DNA of 64,000 nt, taken from Arion vulgaris (lineage: Eukaryota > Mollusca > Gastropoda > Stylommatophora > Arionidae). A program made the position numbers and the translations under genes. Positions within the stretch are counted from its first letter, which is position 1; the number at the start of each line of letters is the position of its first letter. The DNA is taken from assembly GCA_020796225.1 (NCBI GenBank), contig CM036771.1, positions 31,502,703-31,566,702 on the forward strand, written 5' to 3'. Below, piece after piece: positions 22,335-32,639 of this stretch. Below the pieces are notes generated by a model. It had not been told where the DNA came from, did no database searches, and saw only the letters and a program-made list of their open reading frames with translations.

Positions 22335-22640
22335 GCCCGGTGTTGCCTGGGTTTAAACGGGGAACAAAGAACAGTAACACTGCGACCTACAAGGCATGTC
22401 GTAAGAGGCGACTGAGGTAGGGACCTAGGGGCAACCTAGGAAAAAAAAGCTGTAGAAATCGTTTTACTGGCCTACTTGTGGGCGCATAACTGGCACAATG
22501 TACACTCGCTCTTAGGCACATTGCTGGCATACTTGTAGATGTATAACTGACACAACGTGCAATCGCTCTTAGGCCCAGATCACAGACAAATCATAAAGAG
22601 TGGTTTAACACATCGTTGATATCGAACATTCTGAATGCAG
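22335..22640 (+). mobile_element. SINE-like family G copy
   Basis: TACAAGGCATGTCGTAAGAG, GGCCTACTTGTGGGCGCAT and AATCATAAAGAGTGGTTTAAC. The segment from GCCTACTTGT to CTCTTAGG is tandemly duplicated once (about 22472-22580). 22641-22739 is unassigned. Confidence 0.85.
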
Positions 22641-22739
22641 TAATGTATTATAACATGTTTTTACTTAAAAACAACAACAACAAAACAACGCGCCATATGG
22701 CTGTTATGAATAGTTAATTTACTGCCTTAAGTGAGTATA

Positions 22740-23160
22740 GTAAGTTTGATCAATCAATGGTTCAGGTGAGAGAAAACACAATAGAAGCTTGTGCTAAAGT
22801 CGATGCAGTACGTGATGCAAGAGCGCTGCTTCCGATTAAAGTTATTGGTTGCTGAATTGACGTCATTGGAAAAACAGGGTCGACCCATAGGTGCATAATT
22901 TCCCTCCCCTAAGAAAATGTAGACTGGTAGACATATTGATAGTTCCCGCGGCACGCTGGTTAAATACACTCCTCATTCTGCCCCTCGGGCATCCGGTTCT
23001 GCCTGTACAATGTGTAATTTCAAACTCTCTAAATAGTTGGACAGATTCAATATCAATTTTAGTGTCTTTATCCAACAGGCATTGGCTGAAAAACCGACAT
23101 ACTTCTCTCTTATCTATCTTCAACTCCGTGAAGATCGATGTCGTTTATACACGCCTGTTG
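22740..23160 (-). mobile_element. RNase-H-type LINE 3' end
   Basis: The minus frame 22863-23123 reads DKDTKIDIESVQLF, then CTGRTGCPRGRMRSVFN. It matches the plus-strand stretch at 57.0 kb, where it follows a clear RNase H motif. Its untranslated tail (GACCCATAGGTGCATAATTT) recurs at 45.7 kb. It is a truncated copy. Confidence 0.72.
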
Positions 23161-23265
23161 CTCTCTTACTGCCGAGTTCGTGCCATGGCGGTAGATTCAC
23201 GTACGCCCTTAGAAGTTGGAAGTCTTGATCATCTACTTCTACCAGCCATTTTGGATGTTGTGAAG

Positions 23266-23415
23266 CATCACTTGAGAGTGGGATAAAGTAATGACATCAC
23301 TTGAGAGTGGGATAAAGTAATGACATCACTTGAGAGTGGGATAAAGTAATGAAATCGCTTGAGAGTGGGATAAAGTAATGACATCACTTGAGAGTGGGAT
23401 AAAGTAATGGCATCA
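23266..23415. repeat. 29-bp minisatellite
   Basis: Five copies of AGTGGGATAAAGTAATGACA plus TCACTTGAG. Confidence 0.95.
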
Positions 23416-23434
23416 ATTAAAAGATAAACTACAC

Positions 23435-23565
23435 ACCGTGGGCGTCTGGCTTATAGGTAGTGACCTCGATCACAACCCAAGAGTACATGGTTCAAACTCC
23501 GCGGGCAGTTTGAAAGCAAATTTCTCCCCCAGGATTTTTACGTGCGGTAAAAATAGATCACCATC
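23435..23565 (+). mobile_element. SINE family E, 5' part
   Basis: GGCGTCTGGCTTATAGGTAG, ATCACAACCCAAGAGTACAT, GGTTCAAACTCC (box B), GGGCAGTTTGAAAGCAAAT. It is cut off by the adjoining LINE tail at about 23566. Confidence 0.8.
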
Positions 23566-23574
23566 ATTATCAAT

Positions 23575-23890
23575 TAGCTTATCTTGAACAGAACTTTGTC
23601 ACCCCAACAGTTCTTCGGAATTTCTCTCTCACATAGGCCAGATGCCCCGTCTCTGCAGCCGTCATGTTCAAACCATCAGTTATATCCTGAATCCATCTTT
23701 TCTGTGGTCTTTCTCTTCTCCTCTTTGCCAGTATGCCTTCTTCCATGATGGTCTTCTCCATCCCTTCATGTCTTGTTATATGTCCAAAATATCTCAATTT
23801 TCTCTTTCTTATTTGTAGCATCAGCCAGTTTTCTTTGGTTTTGAGTTCTTTCTGGATATATCTATTTGTTCTCTTCACTGTCCATGAAGA
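23575..23890 (-). mobile_element. RTE-like LINE tail
   Basis: The minus frame 23579-23935 reads IQKELKTKENWLMLQIRKRK, LRYFGHITRHEGMEKTIMEE, ERPQKRWIQDITDGLNM and HLAYVREKFRRTVGVTKFCS. This is the best preserved copy of the tail family also at 4.6, 37.3, 42.9 and 61.7 kb. It is 5'-truncated. Confidence 0.87.
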
Positions 23891-23894
23891 TAAG

Positions 23895-24140
23895 TGTGTT
23901 GATGGGGCCGCAAGTAGAGCAAAGAATAGTAGCACTGCGGCCTACACGTCGTGTCGTAAGAGTCCTAGTCGAGGCTACCTTAGTAAAAAAAGCGTCGCAG
24001 AAATCGGATATGCAGGCCTACTTGTAGGTGCACAATTTGCACAAAGTACAATCACTCTTAGGTTTGATTCACATACCAATCACAAAGAGTGGTTAACAAG
24101 TGGTCGATATGGAGCGTTAAAGAAGAAGAAAAAAGAAGAA
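23895..24140 (+). mobile_element. SINE-like family G copy
   Basis: GGGGCCGCAAGTAGAGCAAA, AGCGTCGCAGAAATCGGAT, AACAAGTGGTCGATATGGAG, then a GAAGAAGAAAAAAGAAG tail. Confidence 0.85.
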
Positions 24141-24189
24141 GAAAAAGGACTGCATTCGGATTCTCGCTTTTAATTTCAATGTTGTACCT

Positions 24190-24470
24190 TTATTACAATT
24201 ACACAATACATCCAACATATTAGATGCTAACACAATAAAATGGTTCGGTCAGCTAATGAGACTGAAACCAGATCTACTACCATCTCATGCCTTTAACAAC
24301 TAGAAACCCGGACGCAGAGCCAGAGGCAGACCAAGAACACGATGGATAGATAATATCACAGATATCTTGCGACATCAAAGGCTAACAACTACAGAGGCAA
24401 CACAAACCTAGCAAATGATAGAAAGTTAAAATTCTGTACGCAAATTCACGGCACATGTTGATAAAAGATA
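24190..24470 (+). mobile_element. RTE-like LINE tail (another family)
   Basis: The frame reads NTIKWFGQLMRLKPDLLPSH, then ARGRPRTRWIDNITDILRHQ and TEATQT with stops between. It is the G-R-P-R-x-R-W motif typical of RTE C-termini. Dead copy. Confidence 0.78.
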
Positions 24471-24471
24471 A

Positions 24472-24715
24472 TTAAAACCACCACACAGTGTTTTAAGGAA
24501 AAATTGGAAAACCACCACACAGTGTCTTACGGAAAAATTGGAAAACCACCACACAGTGTTTTAAGGAAAAATTGGAAAACCACCACACAGTGTCTTAAGG
24601 AAAAATTGGAAAACCACCACACAGTGTCTTAAGGAAAAAGTGGAAAACCACCACACAGTGTCTTAAGGAAAAATTGGAAAACCACCACACAGTGTCTTAA
24701 GGAAAAAATGGAAAT
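24472..24715. repeat. 34-bp minisatellite
   Basis: Seven copies of AACCACCACACAGTGTCTTA plus AGGAAAAATTGGAA. 24716-24970 has no recognised feature. Confidence 0.96.
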
Positions 24716-24972
24716 GACTATTTAAAAGCATGTATAATAAACGATTATTTCGTAAAGGCTCTCAGGTCGACCCAGACACAATTGGTAACCAGAAAAAGCT
24801 CTGGGGGGTAAGTGCGGCCGGCGTGGTGTTGACGACACCACCCATCATGTGCCGATTTCAATAAAAACACGGGTCTAACCATTGTATTAACCCGTGGTAT
24901 GAAAAGGGTTCCTTATATCTTGAAGTTTGAAATTCAAATCATATGCTAATCAATAACTCTGTGACGTATACA

Positions 24973-25320
24973 AGAATAATAATAATAATAATAATAATAA
25001 TTCATCTCGCACCGCTGTACGTTACATAGGTCCTGTCCTGCAAGCAATTTATCCATACCGCTCTATCCTGGGCAACTCGCTCAATCTCTTCCATGGAACG
25101 ATATTTCTTGTCTTTCTCAGTAAAGTTCGTTTCAGGGTCTGCTTAGGTCGTCCTCTCTTCTTTCTTGAACACTCTGCATTCCACTTCAATGCCTCCTGTG
25201 ATATTCTTTAACCATATCTCCATCTTCTCCTTCTTATAACAGTTGTTACTAGTGGTTGATCAGACATTTCTCTGATTTCATCACTTCTTCTCCTGAATTC
25301 GTTTCATTTTATATAAAGGA
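24973..25320 (-). mobile_element. RTE-like LINE C-terminus
   Basis: Reverse of the family at 21.5 kb: an AATAATAAT tail, CTGTACGTTACATAGG, GCAACTCGCTCAATCTCTTC, TAGGTCGTCCTCTC, GTTGTTACTAGTGGTTGATC. It has several frameshifts. 25321-25974 shows no recognisable feature; the ORFs there have no family resemblance. Confidence 0.8.
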
Positions 25321-25974
25321 ATAATAAAGGTTGATTAAAATATGCTGAAATAATTCTAAGAACGAATTGTTTGTCTTCAAAATAAAACTGACACGATAAT
25401 GATATATGGCGTGGGCAAACTACTCACTCTGACTAAATAACCAACTATTCAACACATTGAAGATTAATGGAGTTATCTTTCCCCGTCTTCACTGAATTCT
25501 AGTTAACAACACGTTTTTATTTGTATCTTTTGTAGATTGCCAATTTCAAAGAAAGACTGAAACACTAAATTCAAGTATGAGAGCACGTACACACATCTCT
25601 ATCATAGCTACTGTCTACGTGGTTTACTCATGTATGTACACATTGCTGGCATCTGTTGTTATGGACAGCACACTGAGCAGGAGAAGTAGTCGCAGGTAGT
25701 TGATGTAGGAGAAGAAACATAACCACCGTGTGTTTGCAGGTGAGCAGAATGTGCATAGGTAATGACATACCTGGCAGAGAATCTAAAGATGAGGTGAGAT
25801 CTTGTTAAAGATTGTAGATTAAATAGAGTTGTGTATAGACAAAATGAGACTCGTGCCAAACTAGCTAAGACAGTTTGTGATGGAGATCGTTTATTAGGGT
25901 TGTTCAACATATTCTCTATTCTCATAAGAATTTTGTCTACAAATACTTACGTAGATACTAGAACTGCCCGTGTT

Positions 25975-26505
25975 TTGTCAGGGCTCGCAAGGGGAGCAAA
26001 GAATAGTAACACTGCAACCTACAAAACCACACACCCAACAGACAAGGACATACTATCTTCTTCCGACTCAGGATAGGACATAGTAGAATAAACAAACACC
26101 TACACAGGCTACGATTGTCCCCATCCCCTCTGTGTCCCTGTGACACCGCTGATCAAACCACATAACATGTCCTGCAAAACTGTCCCCTGTATGTCTCCAT
26201 AGAAAGGAATGCTGGCCCTACAACACAACATTACATTCACAACTACATGGCACCAGAGATGAGCTACAGACAACAGTCAACTTCATCTTAAGAACTCGTC
26301 TAACGGTATAATCATCAAATAGCGATCGCAAAGAAGAAGAAGTGGCATAGGAAGCTACCCTAGTAAATAAAAAACGTCACAGAAATCGGATGTGCTGGCC
26401 TACTTGTAGGTGCATAACTGGCACAACGTACAATCGCTCTCCGGCTCAGATCGCATACAAATCACAGCGAGTGGTTTAACAAGTGGTCGATATGTAGCGT
26501 TCGAA
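25975..26505 (+). mobile_element. SINE-like family G copy split by LINE
   Basis: Left part 25978-26023 (AGGGCTCGCAAGGGGAGCAA, CTGCAACCTACAA). Right part 26337-26505 (GGCATAGGAAGCTACCCTAG, GGCCTACTTGTAGGTGC, GTGGTCGATATGTAGCG). Its GAA-rich tail continues as the array at 26505. Confidence 0.82.
26024..26336 (+). mobile_element. RNase-H-type LINE C-terminal end, nested
   Basis: One frame reads FFRLRIGHSRINKHLHRLRL, then PLCPCDTADQTT and HVLQNCPLY, the post-RNase-H C-x-C...H-x-L-x-x-C zinc-knuckle-like motif of these LINEs. A second frame then reads RKECWPYNTTLHSQLHGTRD and FILRTRLTV, followed by a GCGATCGCAAAGAAGAAG tail. The two frames are offset, so the copy is dead. It sits between TACAA and GGCAT of family G. 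Confidence 0.85.
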
Positions 26506-27155
26506 GTAGAAGAAAGAAGAAGAAGACAAGAAGAAGAAGACAAGAAGAAGAAGACAATAAGAAGAAGACAAGAAGAAGAAGACAAGAAGAAGAAGACAAG
26601 AAGAAGAAGACAAGAAGAAGAAGACAAGAAGAATAAGACAAGAAGAAGAAGACAAGAAGAAGAAGACAAGAAGAAGAAGACAAGAAGAAGAAGACAAGAA
26701 GAAGAAGACAAGAAAAAGAAGACAAGAAGAAGAAGACAATAAGAAGAAGACAAGAAGAAGAAGACAAGAAGAAGAAGACAAGAAGAAGAAGACAATAAGA
26801 AGAAGACAAGAAGAAGAAGAAGAAGACAAGAAGAAGAAGACAAGAAGAAGAAGACAAGAAGAAGAAGACAAGAAGAAGAAGACAAGAAGAAGAAGACAAG
26901 AAGAAGAAGCAGAAGGAAGTACAGTAAATAAAAAACAATCACAGAAACAAGAGAGAAGCAATTGAGGCAAAGAAGAAGTACAACTCAAGTCAGATAGCAT
27001 AAAAACAGCAGTGGTAAGACAAGTAGAGTCAGATATGAGGTTCAAGAAGAAGAAGAAAAAGAAGAAGACAAGAAGAAGAAGACAAGAAGAAGAAGACAAG
27101 AAGAAGAAGACAAGAAGAAGAAGACAAGAAGAAGAAGACAAGAAGAAGAAGACAA
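26505..27155. repeat. 15-bp GAAGAAGAAGACAAG array
   Basis: About 27 copies up to 26908, then a degenerate bridge (26909-27045), then about 8 more copies. The array grows out of the GAAGAAG tail of a family G copy. 27156-27559 shows nothing recognisable. Confidence 0.96.
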
Positions 27156-27559
27156 TAGAACCGACGTAAGTGCACCCAGGGGCGGACCCATAAGTTCTCA
27201 TTATCGTTCAGCAATTATCTTAGATTATGCCTGCTGTTAATTCCCATAGATTTTTGATTATATACAAGCCATATCGGTCCTCACAAAGGTTTATGCAAAT
27301 TTGTGTTCTGTTTGATATCAAATGTCTCCAGTTTTAGCAACGCATCATCATTGACGACGGCGGTCACATAGGTACAACAGTATATCACACGTATTGAGAT
27401 ATTATGTGTCTACTGTAAACAATATTGAAGTAAGAATGTCGGGTCCTGTATTAACGCCAAATCATGAGTTTAGGCAGTAGAATAAAAGTAGATAATAGTG
27501 TTAACTGAACAGTGCATTAAGGATGGAGACACGTCTTCATAACAACGTTAACCGAACAA

Positions 27560-27790
27560 CGCAACGAGATTGGGCAACATTCCATCCACGGTAACATTCT
27601 GGGTTCAATCCCCGGTAAGATCAATGTGTTTGTTTTCTGTCGTAGTCATAATGAAAAAAAACACTATATAACAGCAATTTCGAGACGAATACACTAGCAA
27701 TACGGCCACTGAATTCCACAGCCTCAGGCCCCCTGTCCTACACAGTCCTAAAATGTGATACTACATTCAGTAACGACAGTTTAAATACAA
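27560..27790 (+). mobile_element. SINE family A, diverged
   Basis: CTGGGTTCAATCCCCGGTAA (box B) followed by the family A body: ATACGGCCACTGAATTCCAC, CTGTCCTACACAGTCCTAAA. The box A region is poor. Confidence 0.72.
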
Positions 27791-27971
27791 CAACAACAAT
27801 CGTCAATATAGAAATAATTCTACAATCCATCTATCCTGGAAAGAACGAGATTCGTTGTTCATTTTTCTGTTCTTGCTTGACAATGTCACTATGTCACTAT
27901 GTAACATGTAACACATGATGATCATTTCTCAACGTCTTCCCTATGTACATAATATTCCCATTTATAACTCA

Positions 27972-28761
27972 GTATATATATATGGAACTGCAGTAAACTA
28001 TTTGATTGGCAAAACACGTAATTACAAAGTACTGTAGTTTTACAAATTACAAAAACAATGACAAAATACAGCAACGTTTCGACCAACAAGGCCTTTATCA
28101 AGCAAACGAACAAACAGGAGTGACAAAAACAATAGTGACAGGTCTTATGCTTCTTAGTACTTTCTCTTCCCATGCTTTGTAATCTATATGGGTATATGTT
28201 GCATGTATTCATGTTACATTCTTATGCTTCTTAGTACTTTCTCTTCCCATGCTTTGTAATCTATATGGGTATATGTTGCATGTATTCATGTTACATTCTT
28301 ATGCTTCTTAGTACTTTCTCTTCCCATGCTTTGTAATCTATATGGGTATATGTTGCATGTATTCATGTTACATTCTTATGCTTCTTAGTACTTTCTCTTC
28401 CCATGCTTTGTAATCTATATGGGTATATGTTGCATGTATTCATGTTACATTCTTATGCTTCTTAGTACTTTCTCTTCCCATGCTTTGTAATCTATATGGG
28501 TATATGTTGCATTGTTTCTTTTCCTTTCTATTTCTAGTTTTTATGTGTGTTTTTTTGTGTTACATTTATTTCGTTATTCGTTTTTATTCCAGATTTTCCT
28601 TAGATACGTTTGTATTTGGTCGTCCATTTGTGTTTCATTTTAATTTGTCACTCCTGTTTGTTCGTTTGCTTGATAAAGGCCTTGTTGGTCGAAACGTTGC
28701 TGTATTTTGTCATTGTTTTTGTAATTTGTAAAACTACAGTACTTTGTAATTACGTGTTTTG
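27972..28761. mobile_element. Penelope-like foldback element with 121-bp inverted arms
   Basis: Perfectly complementary arms at 28007-28127 and 28644-28764. The whole insert is flanked by the direct repeat CCATTTATAACTCA (27958-27971 and 28762-28775, overlapping the arm end by three bases). The left side has a 35-nt extension outside the arm. Inverted pseudo-LTRs with a one-sided extension and a variable-length duplication are described features of Penelope-like elements. The interior holds a 77-bp tandem array and no transposase or reverse-transcriptase frame. Each arm contains AACGTTTCGACC and GGCCTTTATCAAG, the reverse of a hammerhead-like core. Confidence 0.75.
28145..28513. repeat. 77-bp minisatellite inside the foldback element
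   Basis: Nearly five identical copies containing TTCTTATGCTTCTTAGTACT, TTCTCTTCCCATGCTTTGTA and GTATATGTTGCATGTATTC. Confidence 0.96.
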
Positions 28762-28814
28762 CCATTTATAACTCACATTTCCTACCAGTTACCGATTGTA
28801 TATTTACATTGTGG

Positions 28815-29150
28815 TTCTACTGAAGAATGCTGAAAATTCCACGGACAGCGAAGAAAACAAATAAGGAGGTTTTAAATCAGGCCTGCATACAAAGAAACCT
28901 TATCAAAAGAATAAGAATCCGACAATCAAGGTTCTTCGGGAATGTAATGCGAAGAGAAGGTTTATAACCTTTGGTGACAACAGATAAAATTCAGGAAGGC
29001 GAGATCATTTAAGACAGAGGGAGAAGATGTTGGATGGCCTGACATCATGATTCGATACAAGATCGATGTCAGAACTGATTACATGCACCAAGCAGAGAGA
29101 GTTGTGAAGAGACATGATCGCCTACGCCAGCAGGCATGGCACTTGATTGA
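28815..29150 (+). mobile_element. RTE-like LINE C-terminus
   Basis: The frame reads MLKIPRTAKKTNKEVLNQAC, then IRIRQSRFFGNVMRREGL and, with shifts, TDKIQEGEII and RGRRCWMA. It corresponds to the R-x-x-x-F-G-H-x-x-R-R motif of RTE ends. The frame is broken. 29151-29334 is unassigned. Confidence 0.78.
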
Positions 29151-29334
29151 TTGACAGACACAGCAACATCCCTATTTCGATCTTAGGCGATGTAAGGAAA
29201 CCTACAGATCTGAGGTGGGTCAGACCGGATCAGATCAGATCTGGAGAAAACCGTGGTGAAGCTGCGGAAATAGTGGGTAAACTGGTGTTTTTTATAAAGA
29301 CAAGTATGATACAGTATTACATAAGAGAGGGAAA

Positions 29335-29410
29335 ATGAAATATTAAACATAAAAAGGACAACACTCGACGTTTCGACCATTGACCTTTATCAAGGGGTCT
29401 TAGAGACTTG
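29335..29410 (-). mobile_element. Second hammerhead-like/Penelope-like terminal fragment
   Basis: On the minus strand CCTTGATAAAGGTC and GGTCGAAACGTCGAGTG repeat the core pattern of the 28-kb arms with a different stem and different flanks. Very short. 29411-29585 is unassigned. Confidence 0.5.
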
Positions 29411-29589
29411 CCGACAGTGGAGAATATCACTGCTTTCTCAGTGTGTCGTTATCACAGAACGCGACCTACACTTTCTCCGTAGTATCTAAGTTGGTTTCCT
29501 TCAACGTGTTTTGGCTGAACATAAGTTGTGCTTGTACTATCCATAGATATCAAGAAATCATTTTTAACAACACTTTATTATATTCAGTT

Positions 29590-29795
29590 TTCTGTTGACC
29601 TTGATTTCGACGGATTAGCGTTATGTATAAGCGTTGACTTACCGATTCGGATATAAGTGGATTGTTGGGTTCAATTATATACTCGACGTTCCATATGTGA
29701 AGAGATTAATTGGCCTTCCAACCTCCTGCACACTAGGATCTAGAAAAGTGAAGTGACTGTATACCCTATGTTCTGAAACGGCGTAAATTGTATTC
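29590..29795 (+). mobile_element. SINE family D copy
   Basis: GACGGATTAGCGTTATGTAT (head), TTGTTGGGTTCAATTATATA (box-B-like), then TTGGCCTTCCAACCTCCTGC and ACACTAGGATCTAGAAAAGTG. It matches 33.7 kb. 29796-30200 holds nothing certain apart from a hAT-like end near 29,975. Confidence 0.7.
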
Positions 29796-30204
29796 TAGTA
29801 TTAAGTTGAGTTTAAAAGGGTATTTTGTTCCGTCTGTGCGTGTGCTTTCCTGCAACAATTTTGTTCAGCTCAGAGGTTGGAGTGTATTGTAATGTTCAAT
29901 ATACCACATGGGCCGGTCAGAATTGCTTGGCACGCCGGTACCGGTCCGCGGGCCGTTTGTGGCACACCACTGAATCAGCATAACAACGTAATGAAAGCCG
30001 ACAACATGTTTCATGTACTGATGAGAATATAATGTCGGTTATGATCAAGTGAAATGTATTTTTACTTTTGAAAGTTATACCCTGTAGCTTGGTCATGAGC
30101 CAGCTATAACAGCCTTCCATATGACTAACCAGATCCGACCCTAAACTACAGAATAACCCAGTAGAGGTGATACTTTAGAGTAAAGTTGCATGTTCCTAGC
30201 ATCT

Positions 30205-30400
30205 TCTTCTTCTTCATTTTTCAACCCCCAACGGAGCACAATCTTCAACAAACTTCTTCCAGCTCTTCCTCTCTCCTGTCATCTCTTCCAATTATTTCCC
30301 TGTTTTACCTATCCCTTTTCAAATCCGTCTAAAGCTCTCTTCTCCAGGTATGTCTAGACATTCCCCTACTCCTTTTCCCCTGCGGGTTCCAAAACTCCTA
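30205..30400 (-). mobile_element. RTE-like LINE (second family) end fragment
   Basis: Reverse of the end at 15470-15690: TTCAACAAACTTCTTCCAGC, CAGGTATGTCTAGACATTCC, CCCCTGCGGGTTCCAAAAC. 30401-30964 holds nothing recognised except a GAGA tract at 30658-30692. Confidence 0.8.
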
Positions 30401-30964
30401 TCATCTTATCAGTAATGAATATGTAACAAAAAATATTGATATTCTGCTGTACAATATTCCATCAGGTTAACTTGGGGTTGTGTTAGAGCTAATAACCTAA
30501 ATCTAAACAATTAACTTTGTAATGAAATTACTGACATTAGGTGTTATAATAAACAATTTGAGAATGATGCTACATTAGTAACGTTAAATGAGAAAGTTAT
30601 AAGTAACATATTAGTTGTAAGTAGCAGTCTTATGTTTCTTTTGGAAACGGAAATAAATGAGAGAGAGAGAGAGACAGAGAGAGACAGAGAGTTATAGCAT
30701 GTAGCTTAGTCACAGGTAACGAGGAGTGGATGGCAGAGGTGAGAGAAGGTAAGCAAGTCTACACGTATATGAAGTGCACCCAAGTCTCGTTTTGTTGTGA
30801 ATGTGAGAGGATACGATTAAGGTAAAACACATGCAATGATGTTAATAGATGTTCCAATAGAACAGGTGAGCAGGTGAGGCCAAGCACCTACTTAAAACAC
30901 AGTACGGGGGCTCAAACAACCAGCCAACACATTGCTCTGGAAAGATTATGTATATATGTTTACT

Positions 30965-31225
30965 TCACCCGTCTGCTGCCGGGGCTGCAAGGAGCAACAA
31001 ATAGTAACACTGCAACCTACACGGCATGTCGTAAGAGGCGTCTAAGGTAGGAGCCTAAGGAAGCTACCCTAGTAAATACAAAGCATCGTAGAAATCAAAT
31101 GTTCTGGCCTACTTGTAGGCGCATAACTGGCACAACGTACAATCGCTCTTAGACTTGGTGTACACACACAAATCACAAAGAGTGGTTACAAGTGGTCGAT
31201 ATGGAGCATTAAGAAGAAGAAGAAG
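30965..31225 (+). mobile_element. SINE-like family G copy
   Basis: A full copy from TGCTGCCGGGGCTGCAAGGA to GTGGTCGATATGGAGC, ending with a GAAGAAGAAGAAG tail. 31226-31359 is unassigned. Confidence 0.87.
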
Positions 31226-31359
31226 AGGAAGATATGTTTACTTTGTGACCCGGAAGCAAAATGGATAATGCAGATATTGTTTCAATGAAACATACAATTT
31301 TAATGAGATACACAGACATAGAGACGGTCGACGGAATCATACAATACAATAAGAAATGG

Positions 31360-31612
31360 CAATCGTGGTATATACTTTACAGGACTTCCACAGTAACTAC
31401 ACTAAACGAGTTGTTGATTTTCTAGGCACCACTTATACACACAGTAGTTTGCCATTGCTTTCTGAATGGCGAGGTCTATTTTTACCGTTTGTAAAAATCC
31501 TCGGGAACAAATTTGTTTCTAAACTGTCCACAGCGTAGTTTGAACTGGGTTCTCTTGGGTTTGTTTCTTTGTAAAAAAAAAAACTACAGTACTTTGTTAG
31601 TACGTGCGTCAC
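31360..31612 (-). mobile_element. SINE family E copy with Penelope-like scrap
   Basis: Reverse family E: TTTTCTAGGCACCACTTATA, GTTTGCCATTGCTTTCTGAA, TTTTTACCGTTTGTAAAAAT. 31578-31610 then shows ACTACAGTACTTTGTTAGTA, matching the 28-kb arm. 31613-31930 has no certain feature. Confidence 0.72.
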
Positions 31613-31934
31613 CATTGCTACATATTTTTACTGCACTCTTCTCCTATATCGATAATAGTATGTACAAGTAATATAGGTAAAAACTCGTGTTCATACCAAG
31701 CGGTATACTGGGGAACACTGTTAAGCAAGGAGTTTTCTTCGACCAAATGGAAACGATGAGTGATGTGGTCAGTATCATGTCAAATGCTTTTACTTGTCAG
31801 TGTTTCTCTGGTACGCAATATAGACTGTGTCGGTCTGTGTCCAATCGGTTGGGAAAAAAAACCCATTCGAACTGGGGAATTTGATCGTAGGATAACACAT
31901 CTACCAAGCAAATGCACTAACTCTTATGCAATCG

Positions 31935-32010
31935 TGGTACTCTCTCTCTCTCTCTCTCACTTACACTCCCACAGCAAGCATGAACACTATATATATATAT
32001 ATATGCGTGT
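31935..32010. repeat. CT and TA microsatellites
   Basis: CTCTCTCTCTCTCTC followed after about 30 nt by an 18-nt TATATA tract. Confidence 0.9.
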
Positions 32011-32100
32011 GCGTTATGTTATGTGTTCGACGTCATAGCACATTGGGTATTCTCATGCGTGCTCCGTTGTCCGCTGCTGCAGCCATCCCAAAGCCCACCT
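32010..32100 (-). repeat. Single dispersed copy related to the 86-bp array
   Basis: Reverse strand reads GCTTTGGGATGGCTGCAGCA, GGAGCACGCATGAGAATACC, CAATGTGC, matching the start of the 13.5-kb array. This is a likely single-copy ancestor. Confidence 0.7.
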
Positions 32101-32350
32101 GCTACCGCAATATCTACCAGTACTATTTGATCTCTTAAACCTAGTACTGCAATATCTACCTAGTACTATTTGATCTCCTAAACCTAGTACTGCAATATCT
32201 ACCTAGTACTATTTGATCTCCTAAACCTAGTACTGCAATATCTACCTGGTACTATTTGATCTCCTAAGTCTAGTACTGCAATGCCGACCTAGTACTGTGA
32301 GGTCTTCTAAGCCTAGTACTACAATATCTACCCAGTACTGTGAGATCTCT
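32100..32350. repeat. 43-bp minisatellite
   Basis: About six copies of CCTAGTACTGCAATATCTAC plus CTAGTACTATTTGATCTCCTAAA; the last two diverge. 32351-32639 holds nothing recognised. Confidence 0.93.
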
Positions 32351-32639
32351 CATATCTAGCATCGACAGCTCTAACTCACTACGCCCATATGAAAATATAT
32401 ATGCGCTGGGATTACCTGTACCGCTTGCAAGGTATAAAAAAACATCACAATCTTCTGGTTCAAGTAAACACAAGATTTCTTAGAGCGTAACATCGTCTTA
32501 ATTATTCTTGCCCTGCAAACCATGTCTCTATCGACATGTCGCTTACCTGGTACTCACCTTTAACAAGAACATAATTACAGCATGCTTCATTAGGTCACAC
32601 ACCTGAATCTGGTCATAGCTATTAAGTATGAAAGAGAAC

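Noticed and set aside
25659..25925. 88-codon minus frame and overlapping 81-codon plus frame
   Set aside because: No recognisable motif, open on both strands over a short span, and cut by an adjacent family G element.
26400..27201. Ser/Leu/Phe-rich minus-strand frames that look like membrane segments, and Lys/Arg-rich plus frame
   Set aside because: Codon reading of a GAA-rich 15-bp array.
27958..28775. DNA-transposon (Tc1 or hAT) reading of the 121-bp inverted repeat
   Set aside because: The flanking direct repeat is 14 bp and overlaps one arm, the extension is one-sided and other copies have 13- and 9-bp duplications, which do not fit fixed-length cut-and-paste duplications.
29880..29990. 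Second hAT element end (GGTCCGCGGGCC...CACCACTG)
   Set aside because: The CACCACTG end resembles hAT termini but I could not find the other end or an 8-bp duplication.
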